Positions 16,634 to 25,348 of a DNA stretch of 64,000 bases are shown piece after piece. The notes beneath the pieces were generated by a model that had not been told where the DNA came from, ran no database searches, and worked only from the letters and a program-made list of their open reading frames with translations. Made by a program: the position numbers and the translations under genes. The DNA comes from Aliiglaciecola sp041538045 (GTDB lineage: Bacteria > Pseudomonadota > Gammaproteobacteria > Enterobacterales > Alteromonadaceae), in contig NZ_JBGOSE010000002.1 of the NCBI RefSeq assembly GCF_041538045.1, positions 124,001-188,000 on the forward strand, read 5' to 3'. Numbering within the stretch: the first letter of the stretch is position 1; each line of letters begins with the position of its first letter.

Positions 16634-18517
16634 TTAGATTTTTGAATCTATCCATGCATGTATGTTGTCTGTCAATACTGTTAAATTTACCGCGCCATGA
16701 ATGAGTACTTGATCATTAAATTCTGGCAAAGAAAATTTATCTCCCAACTTTTCTTTAGCCAATTTACGTAGTTCAAGAATACGAATTTGCCCCAATTTGT
16801 AAGAGGTTGCTTGCCCTGGCATGACCGCATAGCGCTCTACTTCTCTAGTTAAGGATGCAACGCTTTGCCCAGTATTTTTATGCATCCAGTCAATGGCGTA
16901 TTCTCGACTCCACTTCTTATAATGAATTCCGCTGTCTACTACAAGTCGAGCAGATCTAAAAAGATCTGATTGTAATCGACCAATATCACCTAAGGGGTCG
17001 TCATCGTATAATCCTAGTTCTTTAGCGAGTAATTCTGCATAGAGCGCCCAACCTTCACCATATGCGCTAAACCACAACATATTCCGAATCATAGGCATAT
17101 CGTCAATTTCCTGAGCGATACTCACTTGTAGGTGGTGACCAGGGCTGGCTTCATGATAAACCAGAGTTGGCAACGAAAGGATTGGCCAGTCAGCCGTATC
17201 TTTTAAGTTTATCCAAAAAACACCTGGGCGAGAGCCGTCTAAGTTCGGTGAGGTATAATAGCCACCGGGAGAACTGTCTTGCTCATAAATTGATATACGA
17301 CGCACTTCAACTTCGGCCTTTGGAATGGTGTTAAGAATATTAGGCAGTAATAGCTCTACTTCTCGCATTTGTAAGTTGAGATCGTTCAATAACTTATTTC
17401 GACCTTCATCGGTATTTTGATATAGATTGGCGGGATCTTCAGACAAAGCAATGACTCTATTGATGACTTCCCCTTCTGAATGACCGATAGACTTTAACAG
17501 TTCGTCTATTTCAGCCTTAATACGTGCAACTTCGTCCAGGCCTAATTGATGAATTTGTTCGGCAGTCAGATCTCCAGCGCCAAAATTTTGTAACGCTAAT
17601 TCATATAATTTTTCACCATCGGGCAATACCCAAATACCGGGTTCACTTTGTGCTGACGCTAAAGTGGCAGTTAGTGCTTTTTGCAGTCTGCCATAACCTG
17701 GGTAGACTTTTTCCAAAGTGATTTTTTCAGCGCGCTCTATATAGTCTGCTCGTTCTGCATCACTAATCTCTGCTACCGATTTTAAACGGTTGTCTAACAC
17801 CACCACTAGTGGGTTTTCAGCCGCAGCGCCACTCGTCATGCCAGAGATAACTTTTAACGCACCTTCAATGGCAAATTTAGGTGGAATTAAACCGTGTTTG
17901 GCATCTAAGGTCACAACATCAGCCATATCTGTATAGGCTTTTTCTAACAAACTTAGTCGCGTTAGATAGTCTTCTACATCGGCTTTATTGTTGAGTGGTT
18001 GTTCAGTTTGTAGAGCTCTTGGCAAGTCAATGTGTATTCCCGTTAACTGAGTGATTGCATAAGGGCTATAGATAGATAGTGGATAAAAAGCACCAAATAC
18101 ATAGGGTTCAAATTGTTTTGTCATTGCGATGGCACTGGCTAAGACATCATAAGTTGTAGCCGCTGTACCAGTTAATAATGAACGATCAATTTTTAATAAA
18201 TCAGCTTCCATTGAATCACGTAATGCTTTTGACTTGGCAATATTTTCAACAGAGTAGTCTCCAAGCTTGTTGTTAAATTTCCCGCCGAAATATTCTTCCG
18301 ATACACCTAAGGTTGTCGCCAGTGTTGGTGTAAGCTGCAATAACGCTTTAGTTTGTTTGTCCATCAAGGCTAAAAATGCAGCCGTTTCGTCTTGATTAGT
18401 TTGTTGCTGAACTACTAATTTAACGTCTTGCTTACTCTCTGGCATTTGAGGATGACTAAAACAAGCCACTAAGTTAAGTGTCATTGCTGTTGTGATGCAT
18501 ATTTTGAATAATTTCAT
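16634..18517 (-). CDS. DUF885-family lipoprotein, putative zinc peptidase
   Basis: A 627-residue protein with a lipoprotein signal (lipobox LVAC, Cys19), so anchored in a membrane facing the periplasm or outside. The DUF885 signature HExxPGH is seen as His455-Glu456-Ala-Ser-Pro-Gly-His461 (LVYHEASPGHHLQ), a gluzincin-like metal site. Other family marks are YPGYGRL, LPDGEKLYELAL, GWALYAELLAKELGLY and the end MPGQATSYKLGQI. Members are thought to be metallo-carboxy- or dipeptidases, but the substrate is not established. The M20 hydrolase gene lies about 85 bases upstream in the same direction; co-transcription is possible. Length is normal. Confidence 0.85.
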   Translation of the reverse strand: MKLFKICITTAMTLNLVACFSHPQMPESKQDVKLVVQQQTNQDETAAFLALMDKQTKALLQLTPTLATTLGVSEEYFGGKFNNKLGDYSVENIAKSKALRDSMEADLLKIDRSLLTGTAATTYDVLASAIAMTKQFEPYVFGAFYPLSIYSPYAITQLTGIHIDLPRALQTEQPLNNKADVEDYLTRLSLLEKAYTDMADVVTLDAKHGLIPPKFAIEGALKVISGMTSGAAAENPLVVVLDNRLKSVAEISDAERADYIERAEKITLEKVYPGYGRLQKALTATLASAQSEPGIWVLPDGEKLYELALQNFGAGDLTAEQIHQLGLDEVARIKAEIDELLKSIGHSEGEVINRVIALSEDPANLYQNTDEGRNKLLNDLNLQMREVELLLPNILNTIPKAEVEVRRISIYEQDSSPGGYYTSPNLDGSRPGVFWINLKDTADWPILSLPTLVYHEASPGHHLQVSIAQEIDDMPMIRNMLWFSAYGEGWALYAELLAKELGLYDDDPLGDIGRLQSDLFRSARLVVDSGIHYKKWSREYAIDWMHKNTGQSVASLTREVERYAVMPGQATSYKLGQIRILELRKLAKEKLGDKFSLPEFNDQVLIHGAVNLTVLTDNIHAWIDSKI

Positions 18518-18602
18518 ATTGCTTCCTTTGCTTTGGGTTTACTTTTAATAAGTATTTATTTTTCTCTATCCTTACAAATTAGCTTAATTCAGCTTTTAGC
18601 AC

Positions 18603-20057
18603 TTATTTTTTTCTATATTCGAGAGCTGGAGCACGATCACCAATCATAGACTTATATTTCAACGCGTCTTTTCTTTCAAGGTATTCTTTTTTCGCAGCTT
18701 CAATATTGTCAGGGTGAGCAAATAAATCGATAGCAGTTTTAGTTAACACTTCACTCGCCAGATACATACCTTTGTAGCCAATATCCGTACCACTCATCGC
18801 TGATGCTTGCCAAGTATGAGGAGGCGTGCCTTTTACCCATGTTGCACTTGAGATACCGACTGTTGGTACTTGCCAGCTCACATCTCCCACATCAGTTGAG
18901 GCTGACCACACCGCGATCTTTTCACTAAATGGAACTGAACTACTGTGTTCTTGCAAATTAAAAGAATGATTTAACGTTTCGCTTATATTGCTAGCAAATG
19001 CTTGTTCATCTTTTGACAATGTAATCGGTTGGGCAGCAACAATAGCTTGGTCCGCTATTTTCGATAGAGCCACGTTAGGGAGTACGCTCCACACTCCGCC
19101 TGTCACTTCTACTTCAACTCTGGTTTGTGTGCCTAAAGCTGCCCCCTCGGCAGCATTGTTCAATCGATCCCATAAAGATAAGACTGTTGCAGGCTCAACA
19201 GAGCGCACGTAATAATACACTTCAGCAAATTCAGGCACTATATTAGGAGCAGTTCCACCATGGGTGATCACATAGTGTATACGTGTCCCATCGGGCACGT
19301 GTTCACGCATTAAATTAACCATCATGTTCATGGCCTCAACCGCGTCTAAAGCCGAACGTCCTCTATCCGGCGCAGCAGCGGCATGGGCGGCAACACCATA
19401 AAACCGAAACTTACCACTTTTATTGGCTAATGAAGTATAAGGAGCTGCGGTTGTTCTATCTGATGGGTGCCAATGCAATGCCACATCGACATCATCGAAC
19501 AAACCTTCTCTTACCATGTAAACTTTACCGGATCCCCCCTCCTCTGCTGGCGTGCCGAACACCTTTATCTTTCCTTGTTCAGGATGTTTATCTAGATAGT
19601 CAGCTAACGCTAAAGCGGAGCCAATCACGCCTCCGGCAAATAAATTATGCCCACAAGCATGTCCAGCATGTACATGGCCATTGGTCGATATCGGTTGTTT
19701 ATCAGGTGTGTTTTTCACCCCCATTCCTGGTAACGCATCCATTTCTGCCAGTAAGCCAATAACTGGCCCAGTATCTCCGTACTCCGCAACAAAAGCTGTG
19801 GGCATGCCTGCAACCCCTGTCTTGATGGTGAACCCACGTTCAGCCAATGCTGCTTGCATCAATGCGCTGCTATCATGCTCAAGAAAACCTAATTCAGGCG
19901 CTTCCCACATGGATTTAGCGATTTGCTTCATTACAGATTGGTAGTTTTTTGAAGATGAATCGATACTTTGTTGGTTTTGGCTGTGGCTAAGACTTGAAAA
20001 TCCAAACACTACACATAAAAAGCTCGCGAGCAGTGTTTTGTTAAAGTTAGTTTTCAT
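18603..20057 (-). CDS. Exported M20 amidohydrolase, AbgB-like
   Basis: Metal-dependent amidohydrolase of 484 residues, related to subunit B of p-aminobenzoyl-glutamate hydrolase. A signal peptide is seen (MKTNFNKTLLASFLCVVFGF, cleavage near SHS), so it is periplasmic or secreted, unlike cytoplasmic AbgB. Metal-site motifs: LAEMDALPG, HVHAGHACGHNLFAGG and TPAEEGGSGK. The dimerization domain (YGVAAHAAAAPDRGRSALDAVEAMN) follows. WSASTDVGDVSWQVP is the usual carboxyl-terminal metal motif. It stands upstream of the DUF885 lipoprotein gene, so the pair may release amino acids from acylated peptides outside the cytoplasm; that is inference. Confidence 0.87.
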   Translation of the reverse strand: MKTNFNKTLLASFLCVVFGFSSLSHSQNQQSIDSSSKNYQSVMKQIAKSMWEAPELGFLEHDSSALMQAALAERGFTIKTGVAGMPTAFVAEYGDTGPVIGLLAEMDALPGMGVKNTPDKQPISTNGHVHAGHACGHNLFAGGVIGSALALADYLDKHPEQGKIKVFGTPAEEGGSGKVYMVREGLFDDVDVALHWHPSDRTTAAPYTSLANKSGKFRFYGVAAHAAAAPDRGRSALDAVEAMNMMVNLMREHVPDGTRIHYVITHGGTAPNIVPEFAEVYYYVRSVEPATVLSLWDRLNNAAEGAALGTQTRVEVEVTGGVWSVLPNVALSKIADQAIVAAQPITLSKDEQAFASNISETLNHSFNLQEHSSSVPFSEKIAVWSASTDVGDVSWQVPTVGISSATWVKGTPPHTWQASAMSGTDIGYKGMYLASEVLTKTAIDLFAHPDNIEAAKKEYLERKDALKYKSMIGDRAPALEYRKK

Positions 20058-20210
20058 ATTTGATTCTCACAGTATGCTGCCTTGTTAATTTTAGTTCTAC
20101 CATTCTAAAATGCTTATAACAATTCTACATCAGTATCACAGGCTTGATTAAATATAACTTTAAGGATTTCACTTATAGAATTGATGGTTCTTAACATCAA
20201 AGGAAGGAAG

Positions 20211-20247
20211 GTTTTTAGTTTACCCATGGCTAAAGTAAACTAAAAAC
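20211..20247 (-). terminator. Long inverted repeat after the e(P4)-type phosphatase gene
   Basis: GTTTTTAGTTTAC and GTAAACTAAAAAC form a perfect 13-bp stem around 11 bases, 38 bases past the stop of the gene at 20285-21130. A smaller stem (TTGATG with CATCAA, near 20181-20200) lies beside it. Terminator function is likely, though no extra T-run follows the stem. Confidence 0.55.
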
Positions 20248-20284
20248 TGCCTGAATTGTTAACCTAATTGAATTCGACTAGGGT

Positions 20285-21130
20285 TTAATACCCTTTTAAA
20301 TAATTAACTCTTGGCGCTTCTAAAAGCTGTGACCAAGAACCGTAAGTTGGGTTGCCTAAGATGAACCATTTAACTCCCCAATTATCTTGATAATCAATGA
20401 CTAGGTCTTTTCTAGCTGATGGCGTAATTCCCTTTTTTACATTTGGCAAAAAATCACCAAGATCATCACCGATCAACATGATAATTCGATAGGACTCAGC
20501 GACTAATTCTCGTCTTGATTGCTTTTCAGAACTCCAATCGGCTTTTTCTTTTTTAAGAAAAACATCCTCAGAGTCGACTTGGTTAATACCCACGCTCTTT
20601 AAGTTGTTAATGGTTTCTTGCTTTTGCGGACAATGACTAGAATTTTTATCCCGTGATTTACATTCACGGTTAGTGATATAGATTATTTCAACGCCCATTT
20701 GTTGCGCTTTATTGATAAATGCTACTGCACCAGGAATTTCAGGTGCCGACTGCATAGACACCCATTGGTCCCACTTTTTCGGATCATAGCTATAGTCATT
20801 TAAAATCATATCGGCTTGAAACTGTGAGTTGTCCAGTACTGTTTCATCCACGTCTAAAATGATGGCTGGCGGTAAGTTCCCATAGTTGTCTTGTTGCTCG
20901 ATGGCAGAAGTCCAACTTGTATCTTGTATTGCATTATTTAATTGCAACTCCGCTGCTTTATAGGTTTGCAACGCATTAGCTTTATATTCTGCCGAGGTTT
21001 GCATCCATAAGGTACTGTTTAGATTCATTAATTCATTTGAACTGCTTGGTGTTGATTCCTTATGAACCACTACACAGCCACTTAAGCTGACTGCCAATAA
21101 AACACTACATAGAGGAACTGAATATCCCAT
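20285..21130 (-). CDS. Lipoprotein e(P4)-family 5'-nucleotidase / acid phosphatase
   Basis: HAD-superfamily class C acid phosphatase of 281 residues, anchored as a lipoprotein (lipobox LSGC, Cys19). In Haemophilus the e(P4) protein dephosphorylates NMN and other nucleotides at the outer membrane. The nucleophile motif is Asp93-x-Asp95 in IILDVDETVLDNSQFQ; IIYITNRECKSRDK is motif II and MLIGDDLGDFLPNVKKG carries the carboxyl-terminal acidic pair. AGGAG precedes the ATG by about 11 bases. It follows the GH75-like gene by 36 bases, so the two are probably one operon. It would supply phosphate or nucleosides from exogenous nucleotides. Confidence 0.87.
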   Translation of the reverse strand: MGYSVPLCSVLLAVSLSGCVVVHKESTPSSSNELMNLNSTLWMQTSAEYKANALQTYKAAELQLNNAIQDTSWTSAIEQQDNYGNLPPAIILDVDETVLDNSQFQADMILNDYSYDPKKWDQWVSMQSAPEIPGAVAFINKAQQMGVEIIYITNRECKSRDKNSSHCPQKQETINNLKSVGINQVDSEDVFLKKEKADWSSEKQSRRELVAESYRIIMLIGDDLGDFLPNVKKGITPSARKDLVIDYQDNWGVKWFILGNPTYGSWSQLLEAPRVNYLKGY

Positions 21131-21166
21131 TTTTAATATAACTCCTAAATTACTAACGCTATGGCG

Positions 21167-21955
21167 CTATTCCTGTTGAGAGGCGCAGGTTATGATACTT
21201 GCAGTCCCACCTATTGATCCAACTAACTCTTCGCCAATTTTGTGTATTTCATCTAATTCTAATGGCCATGGATAAGATCTGGACGAAAATGGAAATAACA
21301 CGTAAAGAATATCACCTTTGGGCGCCCCTGCTCCATTTCGAGGATTGACGTTATTACCGCCAAGATTTTCAGCTAAGGCCATGGACATTTCCCCTAAACT
21401 TGCATTTGTTGGTCCAACATCGGCTACCACAAAAGCACTGTGTTCCCCTGATTTAAGGTTAACAGCAACGCCAATATCCCCTAAGCGTCCAGTGCCTTTT
21501 TTATTATAAAATTTTCCTGGATAGACTAAATATGGGATCTTGGTCGCATCTACGTAACGAGAAACATCTAAATCAGCCTTACTTTTATCAAATAAAGATG
21601 TTTTTGATATGAAATAACCAGCGAAGTCACCGTTCGTTTGTACATAGGGTTTAGTGGGATCACTGGGATCTGCAACTAACACTGAGTTCCACCAATTACT
21701 ATTTGGATAACCCGCATTTAAGTAGTTATCTAACCCAGTATTTTCAGGGTGATAAGCATTAGGCGCGCCATCTGCATCTATTGCCTTATGCTCTGTTTGG
21801 AATAAAAACGCCGACTTAGTTGGATTACGTAATAACTTCTGTTGTTTGTATTCTTGCCAAGGTTCGAATTGACACTCTTCAGCCTGCACCCAAAAACTAG
21901 GTAAAGATAATAACAGCGACAAATTAACTAGCAGTATTTTTGCAAGGTTTTCCAT
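21167..21955 (-). CDS. Secreted GH75-like (chitosanase-type) protein
   Basis: A 262-residue exported protein: signal peptide MENLAKILLVNLSLLLSLPSF with cleavage near VQA. The body carries AIDADGAPNAYHPENTG, NWWNSVLVAD, GYFISKTSLFD, RYVDATKIPYLVYPG and HSAFVVADVGPTN, which follow the order of the glycoside hydrolase family 75 chitosanases known mainly from fungi and actinobacteria. In that family acidic residues in these motifs are catalytic; which Asp or Glu acts here I cannot say. Bacterial GH75-like proteins of unknown specificity exist, so chitosanase activity is a suggestion only. First gene of a likely operon with the e(P4)-type phosphatase gene. Confidence 0.7.
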   Translation of the reverse strand: MENLAKILLVNLSLLLSLPSFWVQAEECQFEPWQEYKQQKLLRNPTKSAFLFQTEHKAIDADGAPNAYHPENTGLDNYLNAGYPNSNWWNSVLVADPSDPTKPYVQTNGDFAGYFISKTSLFDKSKADLDVSRYVDATKIPYLVYPGKFYNKKGTGRLGDIGVAVNLKSGEHSAFVVADVGPTNASLGEMSMALAENLGGNNVNPRNGAGAPKGDILYVLFPFSSRSYPWPLELDEIHKIGEELVGSIGGTASIITCASQQE

Positions 21956-22021
21956 TTGAAACTCCTAATTTAATTTAAATACAAACTATAGTCGAAGCTG
22001 TCAATACCAGTGCTTTTTGTT

Positions 22022-22795
22022 TTACCGAGATTTTATGCCATCAAACAAATCGTAAAAGTTCTTGGTAGTCGCTGCAGCGAGCTCTTCCACACTCACGCCT
22101 TTCAATTCAGCGATAAACTCTGCCACCTCCACCACATAGCCTGGTTGATTTTGTTTGCCACGATACGGGATCGGAGCCAACCAAGGCGAATCGGTTTCAA
22201 TTAGCAACTTATCCAAAGGCAGGGCTTTTACTACGGCTTGTAACTCTTGAGCGGATTTGAAAGTAACGATACCTGAGATGGAAATATAAAAACCCATTTC
22301 GATGGCTGCTTTAGCCATTTCTAAAGACTCAGTAAAGCAGTGTAATACTCCTTTAGTATGCTCGGCTTTATGTTCGCGCAACAAGGACAAGGTATCTTCT
22401 CTTGCATCTCGAGTATGGATAATTAATGGCTTAGATAGCTCATTGGCAACTTTGATATGATCAATAAAGGATACAAGTTGCACTTCTTTAGTATCACTAC
22501 TGTAAAAATAATCTAACCCAGTTTCCCCCACTGCAACGACCTCAGGTCTAGCTGCCATGACTAATAAATCGTCATAACTGCAAGCGTCTTCTTGATGTAA
22601 AGGGTGGACACCACAGGAAACCGACACGTCATCAAAGTCACTGACTTTGGACAACATCTGGGGAAAGTCTTTTACTGAAACTGCGACACACAGAAAATGA
22701 TCCACACCTCGTTGTTTAGCAAAGTGAATGACTTCTTGTAACTCTTCACTTGTTTTATCTAATTTGTCGAGATGACAGTGGGAATCTACAAACAA
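22022..22795 (-). CDS. tatD: TatD-family metal-dependent deoxyribonuclease, YcfH type
   Basis: TIM-barrel metal hydrolase of 257 residues. It has MFVDSHCHLDKLD (metal ligands His6 and His8), VAVGETGLDYFY, HTRDAREDT, GVLHCFTES and ETDSPWLAP, the complete set of metal-site motifs of TatD enzymes. Position behind holB identifies it as the YcfH member, as in E. coli. Family members have 3'-5' exonuclease or deoxyribonuclease activity and have been linked to DNA repair. It is the last gene of the pabC-mltG-tmk-holB-tatD series, 27 bases behind holB. Confidence 0.9.
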   Translation of the reverse strand: MFVDSHCHLDKLDKTSEELQEVIHFAKQRGVDHFLCVAVSVKDFPQMLSKVSDFDDVSVSCGVHPLHQEDACSYDDLLVMAARPEVVAVGETGLDYFYSSDTKEVQLVSFIDHIKVANELSKPLIIHTRDAREDTLSLLREHKAEHTKGVLHCFTESLEMAKAAIEMGFYISISGIVTFKSAQELQAVVKALPLDKLLIETDSPWLAPIPYRGKQNQPGYVVEVAEFIAELKGVSVEELAAATTKNFYDLFDGIKSR

Positions 22796-22822
22796 AAAAT
22801 AACTCCTATTTTAATTAGCGTG

Positions 22823-23707
22823 TTAGCGCATTAAGCGGTAATAATCCGTTAGTATATCGGATAATATCAATAAGCGATTCACCCCCGGATTTTGTAATGC
22901 TTTAGAGGCTTTAATTAATTTATCTTCTAGCTTCCACAATAAATTGTTATGTAAACCCGTGATAGCCAATTTTGATAAATCATATTGCAGCCATAAAACC
23001 ACTTGTTCCGCCTCTTTTTGCCATTTATCGGCAAGGGTTAAAGAACTTGCTTGGGCTTGTTTCAACTGATTTAACGAAGCGGAAAAATCCTCAAAAGTGA
23101 TTCCGTCTTTGTTAGCAAGCTGAGCAATGACCTTAAGGGGGCATTGCCCATATATCCGAATAATATCGTCGTTTACACCCGCAATATTTTGCGACGCCAA
23201 CCACTGCTTACATTGTTCGAAACTTGGTGCCTGTAAATTCACTTTTTCACAACGACTAATAATAGTTGGCAATAATCGTTCAGGAAAAGCGGATATTAAA
23301 AACAGAAAGGTATTTTCTGTGGGTTCTTCTAAGGTCTTCAATAATGCATTGGCCGCAGATTCGGTCATACTTTCTGCTTGTTCAATAATGAGAACTTTGT
23401 TTCCAGAAAGGTGTGCGGTACTGGTTAATTTTTGTATTGCATCACGAATGAGATCCACACCTATTTGTTTATCTGAGGCGACTCGATGCAAATCAGGATG
23501 GGATTGAGCGTCAAAAAGTGAACAGGATTGGCAATTTCCGCAGGGCTTTTGGTGGGCACTTTTACATAAAATGGACTTGGCTAAAGCTAAGCTAAAATCC
23601 GTCTTACCAATTCCCACAGGCCCTTTAATTAAAAGTCCATGATGCAAGCTACTATTTTGTGCTCGATGCCCAAGCTGAGAATAAGATTCGGCTAACCAAG
23701 GGTACAC
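22823..23707 (-). CDS. holB: DNA polymerase III delta' subunit
   Basis: Clamp-loader subunit of 294 residues. It has a Walker A-like loop (GPVGIGKTD, residues 29-37), a four-cysteine zinc module (Cys48, Cys56, Cys59, Cys62) and the conserved KVLIIEQAESMTESAANALLKTLEEP, followed by SRC, the sensor region. The delta' protein itself does not hydrolyse ATP in E. coli. The start is a GTG (positions 23705-23707) inside the tmk end, a 16-base overlap that implies coupling. Gene order and length agree with holB. Confidence 0.93.
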   Translation of the reverse strand: MYPWLAESYSQLGHRAQNSSLHHGLLIKGPVGIGKTDFSLALAKSILCKSAHQKPCGNCQSCSLFDAQSHPDLHRVASDKQIGVDLIRDAIQKLTSTAHLSGNKVLIIEQAESMTESAANALLKTLEEPTENTFLFLISAFPERLLPTIISRCEKVNLQAPSFEQCKQWLASQNIAGVNDDIIRIYGQCPLKVIAQLANKDGITFEDFSASLNQLKQAQASSLTLADKWQKEAEQVVLWLQYDLSKLAITGLHNNLLWKLEDKLIKASKALQNPGVNRLLILSDILTDYYRLMR

Positions 23708-24330
23708 GATTGATCCTTTAAAAAGCAGCTTAAAGCGGTTTGAATATCTGCATGAACGTTTTCTATTGTTTGCATTGTGTTGATGGTAACTATACTGTCA
23801 TCCTGTTGGCACAGTTGCAGATATCGTTCACGTGTTCGTTCAAAAAAGGAAATGTCTTCCAATTCGATCCTATCCAACTCCCCTCTACCTCTAGCTCTTT
23901 TTAATCCTTCTGTAGGTTTAACATCCATATACAGAGTGAAGTCTGGTTTGAAGCCATTTAACGACAATTCACTTAAGGTTGTCATTTTTTGGCTTGAAAT
24001 TCCTCGACCGCCACCTTGATAAGCTTGAGAGGATAAATCATGGCGATCACCTATCACCCAATCCCCTTGAGATAAGTGAGGCTTGATTACGTTTTCAAGC
24101 AATTGCACACGGGCTGCATACATCAGCAGTAATTCGGCTTCTATTGTTACCTTTTCCTGCCAAGGATGTTTGACACATTCTCGAATGGACTCGGCCATGG
24201 GAGTTCCTCCAGGCTCTCGGGTACACACTACCTTTAGTCCTTGATGTTCGAGTTGTGCTTTAACTGTGGCGATAGCGCTACTTTTACCTGCGCCTTCTAA
24301 CCCTTCGATAACGATAAATTTACCAGACAT
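23692..24330 (-). CDS. tmk: Thymidylate kinase
   Basis: P-loop kinase of 212 residues converting dTMP to dTDP. Walker A reads GLEGAGKSS (residues 10-18), the dTMP-binding DR motif is IGDRHDLSSQAYQGGGRG, CTREPGGT is present, and the lid region has RARGRGELDRIE. The arginine-containing lid fits the E. coli (type II) form. It sits 4 bases behind mltG and overlaps holB by 16 bases, within the conserved cluster. Confidence 0.95.
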   Translation of the reverse strand: MSGKFIVIEGLEGAGKSSAIATVKAQLEHQGLKVVCTREPGGTPMAESIRECVKHPWQEKVTIEAELLLMYAARVQLLENVIKPHLSQGDWVIGDRHDLSSQAYQGGGRGISSQKMTTLSELSLNGFKPDFTLYMDVKPTEGLKRARGRGELDRIELEDISFFERTRERYLQLCQQDDSIVTINTMQTIENVHADIQTALSCFLKDQSCTLG

Positions 24331-24334
24331 TTAA

Positions 24335-25348
24335 TTAGTTACTTTTACTTTTTTTAAGTTGATACTGCCTAACGGCTCGATTGTGTTGTTGTAACGTTTC
24401 AGAGAAATAATGCGTACCATCACCTTTGGAAACGAAATAAAACTCTTCTGTATACAAAGGATGCAACACCGCATCGATACTTAACTTGCTTGGCATTGCA
24501 ATGGGTGTTGGAGGAAGCCGCTTGATTACATATGTATTGTATGGGGTAGCTTGCCTAAGATCTTTACGCCTAATATTACCATCGAATGCTTCGCCCATTC
24601 CATAAATCACCGTTGGGTCTGTTTGCAAACGCATACCTCTATTGAGCCGGTTAACAAATACAGCAGCTATGCGAGGTCGCTCAATGGGCACACCCGTTTC
24701 TTTTTCTACAATTGAAGCCATGATCAACGCTTCATATGGACTTTCATAAGGTAAATTTGCTTGTTTGGTTTGCCAAGCTTCTGAAAGATAACTGGTGAGT
24801 GCTTGATGAGCTGTTTTTACAATATCCTCTACTTTTGTTCCACTGGTAAAATGGTAAGTATCCGCCAATAACCAGCCCTCGATAGACTGACCGGGTAAAT
24901 CAGGATCCAACATTTCAAGCCATTGTTCGTTGCTTTTAGATGATTTCACTAAATGAGGATGATTATTTAATTGGATTAGCCAATCTTGCCAGCGTAATCC
25001 TTCTATTAGACTAATTTGATAAGTTTTCTCTATTCCTCTAGATAACTTATTAAACATATTACGTGCGCTCATGCCTAAACTTAACTCATAAGTACCGGCT
25101 TTTATTTGGCTTAATTCAGGTTCAAGTTTTAGTGCTGCTTTTACCAATACGGGATGTTTGATTATTGAACGCTCATATAATTTATTAATCACTGAGTGAG
25201 CGTATTGTCCCTTTTTAACGACTAGTATTTGACTACCAACGATGTTCAATGGATTGTTAAACGCGGTATTAATCTGGTAGACCATAACAATCATGACAGC
25301 AAAACAAAACACGATGCTGCCTAGTAGAAACTTTAACCACCTACTCAT
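24335..25348 (-). CDS. mltG: Endolytic peptidoglycan transglycosylase MltG
   Basis: Inner-membrane lytic transglycosylase (YceG) that cuts nascent glycan strands. In 337 residues: one amino-terminal membrane helix (about 7-25), a LysM-like region, and the YceG catalytic domain with the active glutamate Glu215 in ASIVEKETGV. It goes on with RPRIAAVFVNRLNRGMRLQTDP, then YNTY and LPPTPI. The start ATG overlaps the pabC stop by 8 bases. Order pabC-mltG-tmk is the E. coli order. Confidence 0.94.
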   Translation of the reverse strand: MSRWLKFLLGSIVFCFAVMIVMVYQINTAFNNPLNIVGSQILVVKKGQYAHSVINKLYERSIIKHPVLVKAALKLEPELSQIKAGTYELSLGMSARNMFNKLSRGIEKTYQISLIEGLRWQDWLIQLNNHPHLVKSSKSNEQWLEMLDPDLPGQSIEGWLLADTYHFTSGTKVEDIVKTAHQALTSYLSEAWQTKQANLPYESPYEALIMASIVEKETGVPIERPRIAAVFVNRLNRGMRLQTDPTVIYGMGEAFDGNIRRKDLRQATPYNTYVIKRLPPTPIAMPSKLSIDAVLHPLYTEEFYFVSKGDGTHYFSETLQQHNRAVRQYQLKKSKSN

